64,000 bases of DNA from Mytilus galloprovincialis (GCF_965363235.1 NC_134845.1:14384101-14448100), one strand, 5' to 3'. Shown: positions 45,640 through 59,246, counted from the stretch's first letter. A program made the numbers and translations. The notes: generated by a model not told the origin, from the letters alone.

Positions 45640-45930
45640 TATACTACTAAAGGAAGGAGGAGACCGATTTCATTGAAAATCCTCTGAAACAGTAACAAGT
45701 TATTTATGATATTTATGATATGACGTATAAATGTAGGGTTTTGTATTTCCTTAATTTGTCTTTGCATGCTCAGTCGGCGTACTGCCCGCGAAATTAAATA
45801 AACCTTTTTATTTAAACACTTGCCCAATTGTAACGCGATTTCGCAGAATCTTCTTGTGGAGTATATATCTCCAAGTTGATACAATATTTCAGAGCTTGCA
45901 TTTACTTTCACGATTTTCGTGATAATGTAG
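45640..45930. repeat. Possible dispersed repeat with moderate GC
   Basis: This stretch ('ggaggagaccgatttcattg', 'tgctcagtcggcgtactgcc', 'gtaacgcgatttcgcagaat') stands out from its AT-rich setting and resembles a mussel repeat I remember. A 90-codon minus-strand frame runs over it without recognisable domains. Confidence 0.35.
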
Positions 45931-46934
45931 CAACTTTACCTGACCATATAGGAAAATAGGTATTTAGTCGGATCTTAACACGTACTTGTGATTTGGTTAA
46001 AACCGGTTTTGTTCAAAATATACGAAGAAATGTCGAAATGTTCAGGACTTAATTAAATACGTATTTCGGTAGGATGGTGCAAGCATACGATTTTTATTGC
46101 GTCTTACACTTTGAGAAGCGAATAATCTTCAACTACTTTATTCAAATATTGTGTAAAAACGTTAATTTTGAGCTATGAAAGTCAAGTGGCTCGAGTATTT
46201 TTCTGAGGAAGTTTTAAAAAATTGCAAAGAAATATTTTTACATTGGGTTAGCTTTCATTAGTCTTAACTATCTATAGATTAACAACTTTTGGTTATATTT
46301 ATAAGTTAGAATCATCAGTGAAGGTGGGGGACGATTTCGCAGATAATTAATTATATTGATGTGCCATTTGTATGCAAGAGTGACATTTCGTTGTATTATG
46401 TGCCAATTCGAAAAAGTTATGCGAGTATTCTCTCCCCTTAATAGGTTCATTATTTTATAATTAAGTTTAGGTTTCTTATATAATTTTGAATAATTTCAAA
46501 ATGTATCAATTCAATATATTTCAGTTTTTGTTATTGGTGTATCAAAAACATTGATGTACGAATATAATTTCATAAATTTGAAACGTTTAAAATGATTACA
46601 TACCAATATAAAGAACCGTTCATCATTTTTGAAAAAGACTATGAACGAAAATCGATTTATTTATCTTCCCTTGGTTACAGATTGATTGGGAAATGAACCA
46701 GCGTAATATAATGGTAATCACAGAGAGGGACCAGCAAGCAATTTTTAATTGTAGCTTATTCAACGTTAAAACAATTTTCCAATATAAACGAATGTTACTT
46801 TATACAAATATAAGGACTTTGTTAGCTAAATCTACAAATTTTATTAGATATTATGATTTTTTATTGCAATAGATTAATATGCTAGATAGTGCGTAACTGC
46901 TCACAATGAAGATATTAAATAAAGGCAACTATAT

Positions 46935-47215
46935 TTTACCGCTATTCAATAGTCATCAATCGATTTACTAGTAACTGAAACAAATCCGGGTCACAAACCA
47001 AAACCAAGGAAAATGCATCGACTATAAGAGGAACACAACGATATTACAGAAACACTGAACTGCTTCCAAAACAAACGTCAACATACAAAGAAACAGATTA
47101 ATGGATACCAACTGTCATATGCCTGACTTGGTACAGGACATTTTAAGAAAAATGGTGGTTCGAATATGGTTTTAACCAAGAGTTAAAATGCAAAATTGAA
47201 ATTATCCCTTAGAAC
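46935..47215 (+). repeat. Dispersed repeat, unbroken copy of the one split at 33775-35150
   Basis: 'ctattcaatagtcatcaatc', 'agaaacactgaactgcttcc', 'acgtcaacatacaaagaaac', 'ctgacttggtacaggacatt' in order. It provides the empty-site comparison for the nested insertion. Confidence 0.65.
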
Positions 47216-47700
47216 ATTTTATGGACGCCACTACTAGTTGGTTGACAATTATGAAATATCTATTTCGCCAGATGACGACTGATAAGTTCCAATCGACGTA
47301 ACCAAAATACCGTCATCTCTGCCTTGATTGTCACCTACCGAATAAGGCTTGGCACCGAGCTAGGAATTACATAGCCACAAGACGGGTGTCACATCTGGAA
47401 CATGATCTGCTTACCCTTTGGGAGCCCCTGAGTTCACCCCAAATATTTTTGGAGGGTTTGTGTTACTCAATCTGTAGTTTTATATGTTGGGTTTTGTATA
47501 CTGTTGCTTGTCTTGTTCGTTTTTTGCCGATTTTCATTACTGCAAGTTAATGTCTTCAAAGTAAAATAATACCAAAGGGACAATCAACATCTCAAACCAT
47601 GAATCAAATAAACTTTATTAAAACAATGAACAAAATTAAATTAAAGTCCAAGAGACGAACAACAGTTCACAAAACACAGCACACCATGAAAACGATCACT
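47215..47700 (+). repeat. Mussel-type retroposon 3' fragments
   Basis: 'gacgggtgtcacatctggaa', 'gatctgcttaccctttggga', 'gcccctgagttcaccccaaa', then 'ataataccaaagggacaatc' are pieces of repeats familiar from mussel sequence. They are adjacent to the 46935 copy and may be parts of one composite element. Confidence 0.4.
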
Positions 47701-47899
47701 GCCTAAAACAGCGAATGATCTTATGAGGTCAGGAAGGGTATTCAACTTTTTCATTTTTTTATTTCACAACTGCTTATAGTGTTTTACATACACAATGACC
47801 TGCATTTTTATTTTAAAAGCTTATGTTGAAAATGATCAAAGCATCTTTTCTTCAAACAATTAAAGCGATTAAACTTCTAAACACATTTAATATGACTAA

Positions 47900-48778
47900 C
47901 ACGATTTTAAACTAAATAAGAAGCAGCAGAATTCTATTTAGTTCGTTTACATCCCGCTTTGGACAAGCAAGTGTTTCTTTACAAGGTTACTTATTTCAAT
48001 GTTGCCTACGATTCAGTCGCAAAGTCATGTTTGCATTTAAACATGATTACAAAGAGTAGATAAGTTTGACTTCGTAAAAAACATATTTTTACCACAATTA
48101 GCTCGTATATATTCTTTTCGAACTTTAAATACCCCTTCTTTTATTATGGCAAATCATTCTCCTCCCTGATATTGACAATAAGCGATGTGCTATCTTAACA
48201 TAGAATAGCAAAATGATCACTATTTGCAGATGGCAGATTTTTGGGCAACTGCAAACACTTCATTACAAGGCTGTTCTATGAACAATTATTAATAATTGCA
48301 TCTTAAAATTACAAAACAAATATTCCTTGAGCTAAAACATATACATTTATCTATTTTTTAGCATACAAATATCAATTCCCCAAGATATATTTTGCTTTTG
48401 GAACAATTTTTCATTTTTTTAGGATTTATGATAAATTTCAATTTTTCGGGAAATATTGCGCATCTAACCTCTTATGTTTTGTTTGATTTGGAAATAATGT
48501 ATCCTGTTCTATAAAGTTCATATGATCTTTTGGAAAATTTTATGGTACAAGAATTAGAAAATGGCTTTTTGTTTAGCAATCGCAAAAATTGGAATGTTTA
48601 TTCATGACCTTTGACCTTGATTTAACAGAAAATGCACCGTACGATTTTTTTACGACCGGGCAAAACAGAAAGTACAGGTTATTAGCTTTCGAATGATATA
48701 TAATACAGCCGTGTGTTAGGTGGGTGCATTAAAGTCGTTAACTAAGCGTCTTTTTGAAATAAGTCACTCGCCTATAAC
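47900..48778 (-). repeat. Inverted repeat pair around a 33-bp conserved core, right copy
   Basis: The reverse complement carries 'ttataggcgagtgactta', 'aatgcacccacctaacacac', the same core around CCGGTCGTAAAAAAATCG, and 'aaggtcaaaggtcatgaata'. The left limit near 47900 is uncertain, because similarity fades. Confidence 0.6.
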
Positions 48779-48893
48779 GGTAGATTTAGAAAATGCGACA
48801 GCAATTCAAAATAACTTGATGCAAAAGCTCTTATCTTTTTCAATGCTACCTGTGAAATGAATCAATTTGGCACAACGTGTTTTGCTTTGTATT

Positions 48894-49027
48894 GTTTCTA
48901 TTGACTACTGTGACATTCAAACAATGATACGCAACAGTAACAAAGCCTCATTAGTGACTGGTTTCTATTGACTACTGTGACATTCAAACAATGATATGCA
49001 ACAGTAACAAAGCCTCATTAGTGACTG
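48894..49027 (+). repeat. 67-bp perfect-spacing tandem duplication
   Basis: 'gtttctattgactactgtga' through 'cattagtgactg' is present twice (48894-48960 and 48961-49027) with a single substitution (GATACGC/GATATGC). This indicates a recent duplication. Confidence 0.9.
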
Positions 49028-49479
49028 GTTTATGCATTAACCAACCGAAAAAGAATCATTCCAGAGATTACACACTAACAAAATATATGCATAAATAACT
49101 TTATCAAAAGAGCTTTAATATATCGTAATGAACGAACTTACACATGACTAGGTTACGCAAGATGTTGCTTTGAAATCAATTGTAACCGAATCGGTCATGT
49201 TTTTTTTAGAAAACATATGAATGGGATTTTATTTGATTTTAATGTCTTAATTGAATTTCACTAAACTACCTTTTTGGTAGCATTGTATCTTCCGCTTAGG
49301 TTTGGTATATACATTCCAGCGTTTGTATTCGTGTGTCTTTGACAAAAATTTACATGCTTATCATGATCATGATATTGGGAAAAGAGATATTTAGTTTCTT
49401 TGCATTAAGAAAAAAGGAACGATCTGTAATAGGTTTTCTGGAAGTCAATTTCACTTTTTCTTAATTAGTAAGTACTGTT

Positions 49480-49640
49480 TTATCTATGTTGGCGTTCGTA
49501 TTTGTAGCAGTTCAGTGTTTCTGTTATTCCGTTTGTTCTCTAAAATTTGATACGTTTCCATCGGTTTTTGTTAAAGACTTGTTTATTTTTTGTTGAGTCA
49601 GTTTATGACTATTGAGCAGTAGAATAACTGCTGCTTTTAT
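49480..49640 (-). repeat. Dispersed repeat, minus-strand copy of the 46935 family
   Basis: The reverse complement reads 'ctcaatagtcataaactgac', 'gtatcaaattttagagaaca' and 'cagaaacactgaactgctac', 'aatacgaacgccaacata', the same order as at 46935. Confidence 0.55.
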
Positions 49641-50789
49641 TTATAGTACTCTAAACAGGTTCACAATGTTTTACACTGTAAACAGAGATAAACACATCAA
49701 TATAACATACAACAATATTTTACAAAAGAAAGTGGCTAGGTAATTAGGATAAGGATATGATGGGTTTGTTTTATTTCACAACATGATGAGTGCCTTGGTT
49801 TTATATTGATGTCCATGCAGTTATCTGTTAAAAAAATGAAACTACAAGGTTAGATCCTATACATAGAGCATTAATCATTTCCTCTTACAATATCAAAATA
49901 AGATCGATTACTCAAATATGTATTTCATATTCGTTCCTCTAAATCAAATATCAATAATTATACACTGTAAAGCATCGACATTGAGCTAATTCGGTCGAAA
50001 TGATAGGGTTTATTTTAAGGCACGAATGACTTGTATTTGAATATTTATATTCCTGAAGTACTAGTTGAATTCAAATTTATATTTAGAAATAAAAGAACAA
50101 CATTATAATTAAACATTAAGGTCACATGTTTTTTCAAACGCACATGATATCCAGCTTTGATTGGAATACAAATCCTCTTTTCTTAAAAGAAGTTGTAGAA
50201 CATTTTCACATTTTACAAACAGAACGATAAAACACAAAATTATTGACCCGAGAGACCTTACATGCAGACTTACTCCTACTTGTATATCATGATTGTACAT
50301 ATTCTTGTAATTTGCAATATATGTCGTTAAAACTTGGTATATGATGCCAGCGTCGAATAAGAAACTAAAGAAAGAACATGTTCTCTACATGCTAAAATAA
50401 ACAAAATTGGATATTAACAGACAAGTCTTGGATAGACTAAAATAAGCACTTTGTATACAGCTAGTCATTTGTAAAAATCTTACGCTCGGGGACAAGTCTG
50501 CCAGGGTATATTTGTTAATCATAAATAAAAGGGATAACCATTGTGAATGAAGACAATGGGATTTCATGCTGCGTCCATTTTTCCTAAGCAAAACCCTTGT
50601 ATGAAGAATAGATACGCGATATAAGATGTATTTGTTTCTTTAAAACAATTTGAACATAGGTAAACTACCGTTGCCTGTAACGTCTACTTAATACATCAGA
50701 AAAAACGGTACGTTTTGATTTTATTCATCTGGACATAAAAAAGGGTAACATTAATTATTTAATTGCCTAGATTTGAGGAAAAAGACAGT

Positions 50790-51123
50790 ATGGAAATCGT
50801 ATATGCGTGGTGGTGTCTGTGTGTTATGTACTTACCATGCTAACTGTGATCAAAATGGATGATACAAAGATGGTAATGTAGATGACCAAGAGAAGAATGT
50901 CGAATCAACAGAAAGCGTGAAAATGATAGATTGCATTTGGCTCAGGAAATGCGAAGTGCAACCAATGATTGACGCTGGAGTATTGAATGAAATAGATTGT
51001 CTGTATACTTGTAGGTGCTCGCCGAAAGATAACTCTGACACCAATTCAACTGTATATGATGTTCGCATGTTTAAGAAGACCCTAAAAGTAACCGAGATGA
51101 CTGCTGTTCATTGGAACAAATAA
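50790..51123 (+). pseudogene. Decayed small secreted-type cysteine-containing ORF, unidentified
   Basis: An ATG at 50790 opens a short hydrophobic, signal-like stretch (MEIVYAWWCLCVMYLPC), which hits a stop. In another frame CDQNG appears, then a stop, then YKDGNVDDQEKN, and the frame stays open through CIWLRKCEVQPMIDAG and CLYTCRCSPKDN to TAA at 51121-51123. AATAAA overlaps that stop (51119-51124). Order and composition suggest one single-exon or retroposed gene broken by a frameshift and a nonsense change. The CxxNG..YxDG and CxCxP pattern is faintly like a VWC-type module, but I cannot identify it. If the first part is unrelated, only the 3' frame (50917-51123) remains. Confidence 0.3.
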
Positions 51124-51129
51124 AGATTT

Positions 51130-53760
51130 TATTACTAACATCAAACAGTTGTCAAGATCATCAATATTTTGCGGAATTACAGTCATTTGGCGTAGTGAGA
51201 TTTGTACTAGTCCTATATTTTGAAGTACTGAATAAAGATCTGTATATGATATACATGTATATAACATTAACATGAATACTCGCATATCGAGTCGGTGTTT
51301 CGTTCAAGAATGCCAATCTTTTGGCATAGGCTTTTCTTTTTACAATAAAACTATATTTTTAAAATGAGATTCGAGGAAAACTTTTGCACTCTAACATACA
51401 AAAAAAAAACAATCTAGTGGTATTTATCAGTAAATGTCAAGCATAAAAAATCTTTCCAAATGAATTCAACTCTAAATTTAATATTCCCATTGGGGAATTT
51501 CAGTTTACTATCGGAAGTACAGATTTTTTTTAAATCTTTAAGCTTGATATATTGAATATACTTTCTTATGTTAATCTTAATTGTCAAACAGATGTTAATT
51601 TTTGGCAAATGTATTCCACATCTAGTTATTATATGCATTATATAATCGTAAGCCTTGAAAAATGAGTGTCTATCTTCTATCAAAACTAAATTCCACAAAA
51701 TAAAATAAAATGCATGAAAATATGTAAAGCATTATCAGTTCTTATCTACTGTATGCTTACTGTATGATTAATGTTATTTTTTGTAAAGTTGTAAATGACT
51801 GTTGTTATTATTTTTTGGTATTTTAATGAACAAATTATAATCAGTCCCAAAAACAGATTTTGAAAAGTGTAATCTACATGATTTACGTCTCAAATGAGAA
51901 AATGATTGATGAAAAATGTTTTTAATTTTTAAATAGCAGTCGCCTTTTGTCATACGATCTATAATTAATGCTTGTAATTGTAAATTGAATATCACACGTT
52001 TCCTTCTGCACTCAAATCATACAAGCAACGCAGACAGTATGTTTTATTTGTCATAAGTGGTCTTTCTCTTTATATCTGTTTATTATTTTATGAATGTGTT
52101 ATATGTTCTTTTATGGTATAGTTGTCCTACACAGAGACAAAACAAGGGAAAACAAAAAAGCAAACGAGTATGTCTAGTTTATCGTTAAACCTTACGTTTT
52201 ATATAGCTGATGACAATTAAGATTATAATTTGGATGTTTGTAATAATACACTGACCAAATATTCGACAGGAATCTCATTCTACGATAAAGTTCGGTGATC
52301 TACCTGCAACATTTCAGTGTTTCTACCAATAAAAAAATCATCTAAGATACAAAGCTCATAATTTAAAGTATAACTGACCACCAAAAAGAAACAAACTGAC
52401 AAATGTGTGAAATATATACCATAGAAGGGGTCTTTATTGAAAAGTAATGATCATACTGTAAAATTTGTTTAAAGTTTAACATCATCAAAACACAAAAAAC
52501 TCGAAATTACGTTTAATCTGAATATAAAGTTAACAATTGATATTTCATAATTTTGTGCAGTATATTTCGTTTTATATTTTTTTTTAATAATCATATATTG
52601 ACATATTTTTGGTGTGATTATTGTATTGTTTATATTGAAATTAAAAGTATAAACGAACGCCTGTTGGTGTGATTTTTGGTGTGATATCAATATAAAAAAT
52701 AATAAAAGTATTCATTTATAAATTTTTCAAATCTTTTTGTAATCCTACATCAAGTTAATGGAACAAACAGAACGAAGATGTGGGATACGTGACAACATAA
52801 ATCTATACACATCAAACAATACATCGTTTGTAAAACTAAACATCTTCGAAATTTCTTTAATTGTGAACGATTCTTAAAAACAACCTCCTGGAAGAAAAAT
52901 ACATTAAACTGTAAGGTTATTATTCAGCCTTCCGTGTCCTTAATCAGTGTAAAATCAAGCAGTATAAGCAAAGCAAAAAACTAAATTTTCGACTGTAAAA
53001 TCAAGTTTTAGGAAGGCCAAGCTTAAAATATAGTACAGTTATCTCCATTCGAATGCAGTATGTTGCAATAAATTCAATTTAATAAATATTTTGTCTTAAA
53101 ATGACATAAATGTAAAGGTCTGAAAAACAGTTGCATTGTCTTTAGCGTCTAGACCATGTGAAGTTATATCTATATTCACGATGTCAAACATAACCACTAG
53201 ACGTATTTATACTTTTCGTACGTACGCTTCAAAATGTTTGGAAAAATAAAGAAAATTTTGAGGCTCACAATGTGACTTTCTTGTTTATCAAGTGAGAAAT
53301 TACATACCCCCCCCCAAAACGGAATTCAAAATGGTGGCTTTTGTGGGCTAGATGAACGTGGAAACTCACCCTTCAAATATATGCCAACGGTCAACACCTG
53401 AATGGCCATCAATCTAAAAAAAGAAGAAGAAAAAAACAACGAATAGTTTTGAGTATTTTAAATAAACACAAATGAACCATTGGTATTCGAAAGATAGCTC
53501 AAAGTATTGTAAACAATTGTTTAAGTTGAATAACAACAGTAACTACACAAAACGTATTGATCAGATACGAAAACATTACTGCTGTTCAGAACAAGTTTCA
53601 TTCACAGCACGTCAAATTTCTTGGTCATTGCTCAAAATGATTTAACCCAAAAGCTATTTGCATGGCATGGCTGATCGTTGTATAACAGTGCGCACTAATG
53701 GGTGAACACGGTTCTATTGGTTGATTTTCAGAAAAAACCTGACATCCATTTAACCTTAAA
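51130..53760. other. AT-rich noncoding DNA, nothing recognised
   Basis: Open frames are short, and no repeat family known from elsewhere in the window appears. A minor local repeat 'ttggtgtgat' occurs three times between 52609 and 52685. A C run lies at 53306-53314. Confidence 0.5.
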
Positions 53761-53765
53761 TTGTT

Positions 53766-53870
53766 ATCAAAGGTACCAGAATTATAATTTAATACGCCAG
53801 ACGCACGTTTCGTCTACATAAGACTCATCAGTGACGCTCATATCAAAATAGTAATAAAACAAAACAAGTA
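53766..53870 (+). repeat. Dispersed repeat 'tcatcagtgacgctcatatc', copy 2
   Basis: 'atcaaaggtaccagaattat', 'taatacgccagacgcacgtt', 'tcgtctacataagactcatc', 'agtgacgctcatatcaaaat' match the copies at 12429 (minus) and 60106. Confidence 0.75.
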
Positions 53871-56800
53871 CGCCAATAATTAGAAAAAAAAGACTCATTA
53901 TTTCAGAATTACTTTCAATCCAGTAAAAATTTCTAATGTGTAGTTTTTGTGCTCATCTGTACTAATTTTTACTAGATTATTATGAAAGGACGAAATATAC
54001 TTAGAATTACAAATCAATGAAACTATTCTGAAAAATTCTTTAAATGTCAATTTGGATTATAAAAAAATAGATTATGGTTTAATGATAAATCATTTACCTT
54101 TATTTACCTAAAATGTAAAAACAAATGTACAGCTCCTTTGGCTACATAATTACTTGCCGTAAAAGGTTCTATCTGATACAACACATTTCTCATCCACATG
54201 CACAATAACAGTGAAACCAAACCAGAAATATTCTGGAAACTGCGACTCCAGTTTCGATAGAGCAAGCAAATTAACCTCGAATAACTACGAATAACCGTAT
54301 TGAAACAACAGCAGAGGGACCATTACAAACTACTGAAGTCTTTACTAGTACTTTAAAGATTCGACAAACATACTCTATAACACCATAAACTAGCTATATA
54401 GCTAACATACATTTAAATAAAACAAATATACCATGAAAACTTCCACAATGAACAAAGATTATAGCAAGGGTAAACAAAGTATCGGTCAGTGTCAGAAAAC
54501 GATGTCTTATAGAAAAGAAAACGTGATAATGTCAAACTACATTTATTGCACGTTCTCCGAGCGAACTTCACTTATTTGATTATTATACACTCAAGATAAA
54601 ATGTTCTCGACAAAAGTTGTAACGCAGCAAAAATCAAATAATAAAAAACAGAATTAAACTCGTCTGGTTCCAACTTTGATTTATTTTTTTACTAGCTGTT
54701 CATAGGCACGAGATAAAAAAAACTTATATCAACATCTATTGAAATGCAGCAAATACACTTTTGAATCAAAGTCATTAAAAGTCTTTGCAAGCTATTGTGT
54801 AGTCTGTTTCTATTCATTCACCCAAACAAATCCAAACTGCAAATGTATTTTGCACAAAGTATGTAGCTTATTCATGTTGTTCTACAAATGCATTTCCTGT
54901 AAGGTTAAGAGTTGGGCCACTGATTGATAGCTTCAATGCACATCTATGATTCATGAAGAAGATTCTGAAATGATTTGGAAGATTTTTTATTTAACATGTT
55001 CGGTGATTTTTAAACTCATAGGAAATAAAAGAAATAAAAGGAAAGGAAAGGATCGTGTTACCTGCCCCAAAAGTAATATTGTGTTTAAAATAGACAAAAT
55101 ATAGAACACATTATTTTGTTATTAGATAACACTGAATAAAATAGGGGTATTCTATATCTAGTCTAGGCATATCAGTGCATGTTCATAAATCTCGGTTGTT
55201 GTAGAACTAATTAGGAATAATTCATCCAAGCAATTTTGACTTAATAATATTCCCGTGATTTTTGTAAATCTGTTTTGCCTCCATCAGTCGATACAGGTAA
55301 ATATAATAGGGCAACTCATAAATTTCGATTCCATGCTTTATTTCTCTCAGTATACATGCATACGCTATTATTCTGAAGTCACTTCTATATAAATTTGTTT
55401 ATAAAACAATCACATTCACTATAGTTTTTTAGGACATCTTTAGATATAAATCAAAATCGCAAATTTTCAAAACGTTCGTCGTATACATTTGTACACGCGT
55501 TTGCAATTCGACATCTCATCTGAGACGTCTCCCACTTCACGTGATACTTCAATTGCTTTTGAATATTTGTGCATCCGCAAATAGGCAGGCCGGGAAAAAC
55601 ATATTTTAAAAATATGTTTTACAGTTAGCCGGAATAAAAGACACTCGATCCGTTGACATAATCATAAATTAAAGTTATTAGTTCGCTTATTTGGTAACTA
55701 AATCAAATAACGATTTGAGTCTACTGATTTATCTCATTTCATTTCATCTTACTCATTCTCTGTATCAACACAAATATTTCAAAATCTTAATTGAATATGC
55801 TCCTGATATGTGATAACTTGAAATGGGCAAATAGTTGAAATCAGTTATGTAAGGGGATTTTTTGGCATATGATCATTAATTATTTCTAATAACAAATACA
55901 TCACCAACAGTTATCTAGTGAATAAAACTAAATGATAAATAATTATCACACATTGGAAAACACGATCAGTAGAATACTAGTAATAGGTTGTATTTTACAG
56001 AACCCTTCAAGAATGCTTTTTACATTTTAATTGCTGATACCAGAAAAAAAGGATAAGACGAAAGCAAAGAAAACAATTGACAAACAATTGAAACTGCAAC
56101 ACAAAAGAAAACAATTTGTTTAATGTATGGACTAAAAATATTTGTTTACAAAATACGATGACGGCCTCTAAAATCAAAGAAATGAGAAAAGGGATAAATG
56201 ATACGTTTGTTTAAATAGGTTTAAAAGTTATGAATTATTAATTGCATAAAGACTTGAAAATTGGTCTATAGTAATCTTAATAACAATTTAAAAGACGTTA
56301 AGCAAATGATATACATTGTAATTTTATCAAAATTACATATTTGTTTACTTGCATATTTAGTTCTGTGCAGGGAATTTCAAAAAATGGTAATTTCAATATT
56401 ATACCAGTAAAACATGTATGAAACAATCTATATCTTTAATTTTACGTTAGACAGTATAATTATATGATGGAAATAACATATTAAATGTTCAGCAATCGAA
56501 ATGTTTAAATCTTTTTTTCAGTAAGCATTAATTATTGCTTTGGACAAATTTTGCTACATAATGTTAAATCAAATTTTCTATTAATTCACAAACATACATA
56601 TCCCAGATGATCACAGTGTTTAGAATTAAACTAAGCCTACATGTATGCAAAGTACTATTTAAATTGGTGATTTCAGTGATGATCTCCTATTGCCGGTCTT
56701 TACCCTAAACCTAATGAGATATAAAAAAGAGTAAAATATAAAAAATTCTGAACTCCAAAAAAAATTCTTAACGAAAAGTCGTGTTGACAAGTTTTTGTAA

Positions 56801-56890
56801 AACTCAACCAATATCTTTGCTAATGTTTCTTCGACCAACAGGGTTGAACAAAATCGTTAAATTGCAGTGTGACCGAACGTTTGACCACTC
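53870..56890. other. AT-rich noncoding DNA, nothing recognised
   Basis: No supported gene. A 62-codon frame at 54739-54927 is cysteine-rich by eye (C at nine positions), but lacks any domain or neighbour support. Confidence 0.5.
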
Positions 56891-56903
56891 GACCAGCCAA
56901 GGG

Positions 56904-57065
56904 CCTAGGTGGTCGAGTTGTCTAGCGCGTCGGGGAGAGTGCATGTGATTTCGTGCCACGATATCTCAGTAGCATTAGTTCGAAGTCCGGCGAGGGAAGA
57001 ACAAACGATTTGCTGACGTACATTTAACAGATCTAACATTGTTGGGTTGATGTTTATACGAATTA
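56904..57065 (+). repeat. tRNA-derived SINE
   Basis: The head reads TAGGTGGTCGAGTTGTCTAG (A-box-like, 56910-56928) and GTTCGAAGTCC (B-box-like, 56978-56988, one extra base against a tRNA), spaced like a tRNA with a long variable arm. The body follows with 'gaagaacaaacgatttgctg' and 'aacattgttgggttgatgtt'. It is too broken to be a working tRNA gene. A Leu/Ser-type tRNA origin is possible. Confidence 0.55.
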
Positions 57066-57069
57066 TATG

Positions 57070-59240
57070 TATATATCTATATGTCTTCTATGCTACATTA
57101 TTATCATTAATATCAAAGACTAACCTCATCTGTCATACTGATGCACAATTTTTATTGAACTGCGCATCGAATAGTATATTTTAAAAAACAATACGTAATG
57201 ATTAATCATTTGTGTTTCAAATTGTAATTGAAAGACTTCCACTTCTTTACCCACGATGGTAAAGCACGGGACATACAACTGTGATTTGTATAAAAGATAT
57301 TATTGTTGACAATATACCACAAATTTTATTAACAAAAATGACCATATAAGTAGAATATTTATTATGAAAATTCTTTTTTTATCTTTGGTCAAGTCTGGCA
57401 AATATTGTTATATATCACTTAATATGGTTTCAATACATTTTTAGAAAATAAATTTATTATGTTTGTACATCTTATCAGGCAGGAGCAATGGAACAAGTTT
57501 ATTTTTTTTGTCGATATAGTTGATCTAGTATGTTGTATTAGTCGATATCAATATCTCAAGATAAGGAGAAATTAATCTTAAGAATAAATCAGAGAGAAAT
57601 GCACGTATGATACACGTAATATGCATGCGAATTTCACGAAAAATCTATGAATACATAAAAAATGGAGTTTAGTCATTGATATTTTCAAATTGAAATAAAT
57701 ATACTAATTTATTTTACGTCTGTGTATCATAAGTTTTTTTTTTTTAAATACTAAAATATTAGTATTATCAAATACGAAAATCTGTTAGAACAATGCCATT
57801 ATACGATAACGAGGTATTCGAAAATTAAACGAGAAATGGAAAAAATAGAGTAAAGAGTTTTAACTGCTTCTGAATTTTTTTTTCTCTATTTTTTTAAACT
57901 TTGTGTCTTTTCCAAAGTGTGATATTTTGATTGAGCATGCATTGGTATGACGGGTGATGCAAGCGGTACTTACCCTGTCGATTTAATCGGCCGGCCTCGC
58001 TTCTTTTACTGTTTATGCGATACCCTCAGGTTTTGTGTGTTGCCTTGATTTGTTCATTTCGTATCGTTTTACGACAGTTGAACATTAGTTATCTACATTT
58101 CTCTTAATTTACACAATTTACGGGAAAATTGGTCGAGGAAGACAATAATTGACATTTACAGTTACTTATTTTAGTACTAGTTGTTAATAATGTTTTTATT
58201 CATTAAAACATCACAATATTTCTAATATTGTTGCCGAAACTTGGCATTCCATTTCAATAAGTTGAAACGGTATTTCATAGCATCAACACATACATATATT
58301 TCGCTTGCAGTATACTGCTGAATAGATGTGAATCTTGATGCCAATGTCTGTTGCATGTGGTGAGACCTTAAAAAACTGAATCTTGAATAAAGAAAAATCG
58401 TAAGTTATTTGTTTTTGTGCAAACATGTATGTTCAAAACTCGTTCCAAATGCCTATAACGAATAGGGAATACCAAAAGTGACAAACGTCATAGCGGATCA
58501 AACAAAATAAAAACAAAATGAAAGTGTATACTATATCTACTGCATCTAAGGAGCGAATAGCAATTTAAATAACTAAATACAACTTTATATGAACACACTG
58601 GGTGCAATTTTTCACACTGCTTAGTAAGTGCATATATTTGCTAATTGCAACGCAGGTCTAGCATATGTAATGAATTTTATTCTCGGTCATACGAATTAGA
58701 CAGAAGAATCAGTCGTATTAGAAATCAATTGAAAACGTACAGAATTTGGTAGATTCCATCAGATTTTCTTGAACTACCTTCCCAAGTTGTCATTATCGTC
58801 TTGATGTAGCCGGTTTTCCTCAATTGAGATGCTCGAATCGATCTAAACCAATGTTAAACGAAATGCATACAATATTGTATTCACTGTTTTTCCACCAATT
58901 GCAAGCATTTAATTTCAGAAAGAACGCAGGGATGGTTTGAAATCACGTGTTTTGAAAAAGATTTATCAACTGACTATTTGAAGGACAAAATGTATATATT
59001 ACCAATAATGATTATTCATGATCGGCAAGGTTACTCCGCCTTTACTTGACTTTATAAGGAAAAAACACCATCGTTTGACCGTAGAATAGCAACAGTGTAT
59101 TGAGTATGTTGAATGAATTGTTATTATGGAGCCTTGTTGGACAAGGGCTTGTGAAAGGTAGGGTATGCACTTATAATTTTCGCATATGAGAATATTCAAT
59201 TGTGCTAGACAGTTTTGTATTGAAAAATAAGGAAACAGTA
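57070..59240. other. AT-rich noncoding DNA, nothing recognised
   Basis: No gene, RNA or repeat supported. A 127-codon minus-strand frame (58999-59382) crosses a repeat fragment at 59247 and is probably chance. Confidence 0.5.
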
Positions 59241-59246
59241 AATAGT

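Noticed and set aside
45639..45911. 90-codon minus-strand frame as a gene
   Set aside because: The sequence resembles a dispersed repeat, and the peptide has no known domain.
54739..54927. Cysteine-rich 62-codon frame as a small secreted peptide
   Set aside because: No signal peptide, irregular cysteine spacing, AT-rich background and no conserved framework; I cannot support a gene.
56904..56990. Functional tRNA gene
   Set aside because: The cloverleaf cannot be closed convincingly, the B-box has an extra base and the tail is SINE-like.
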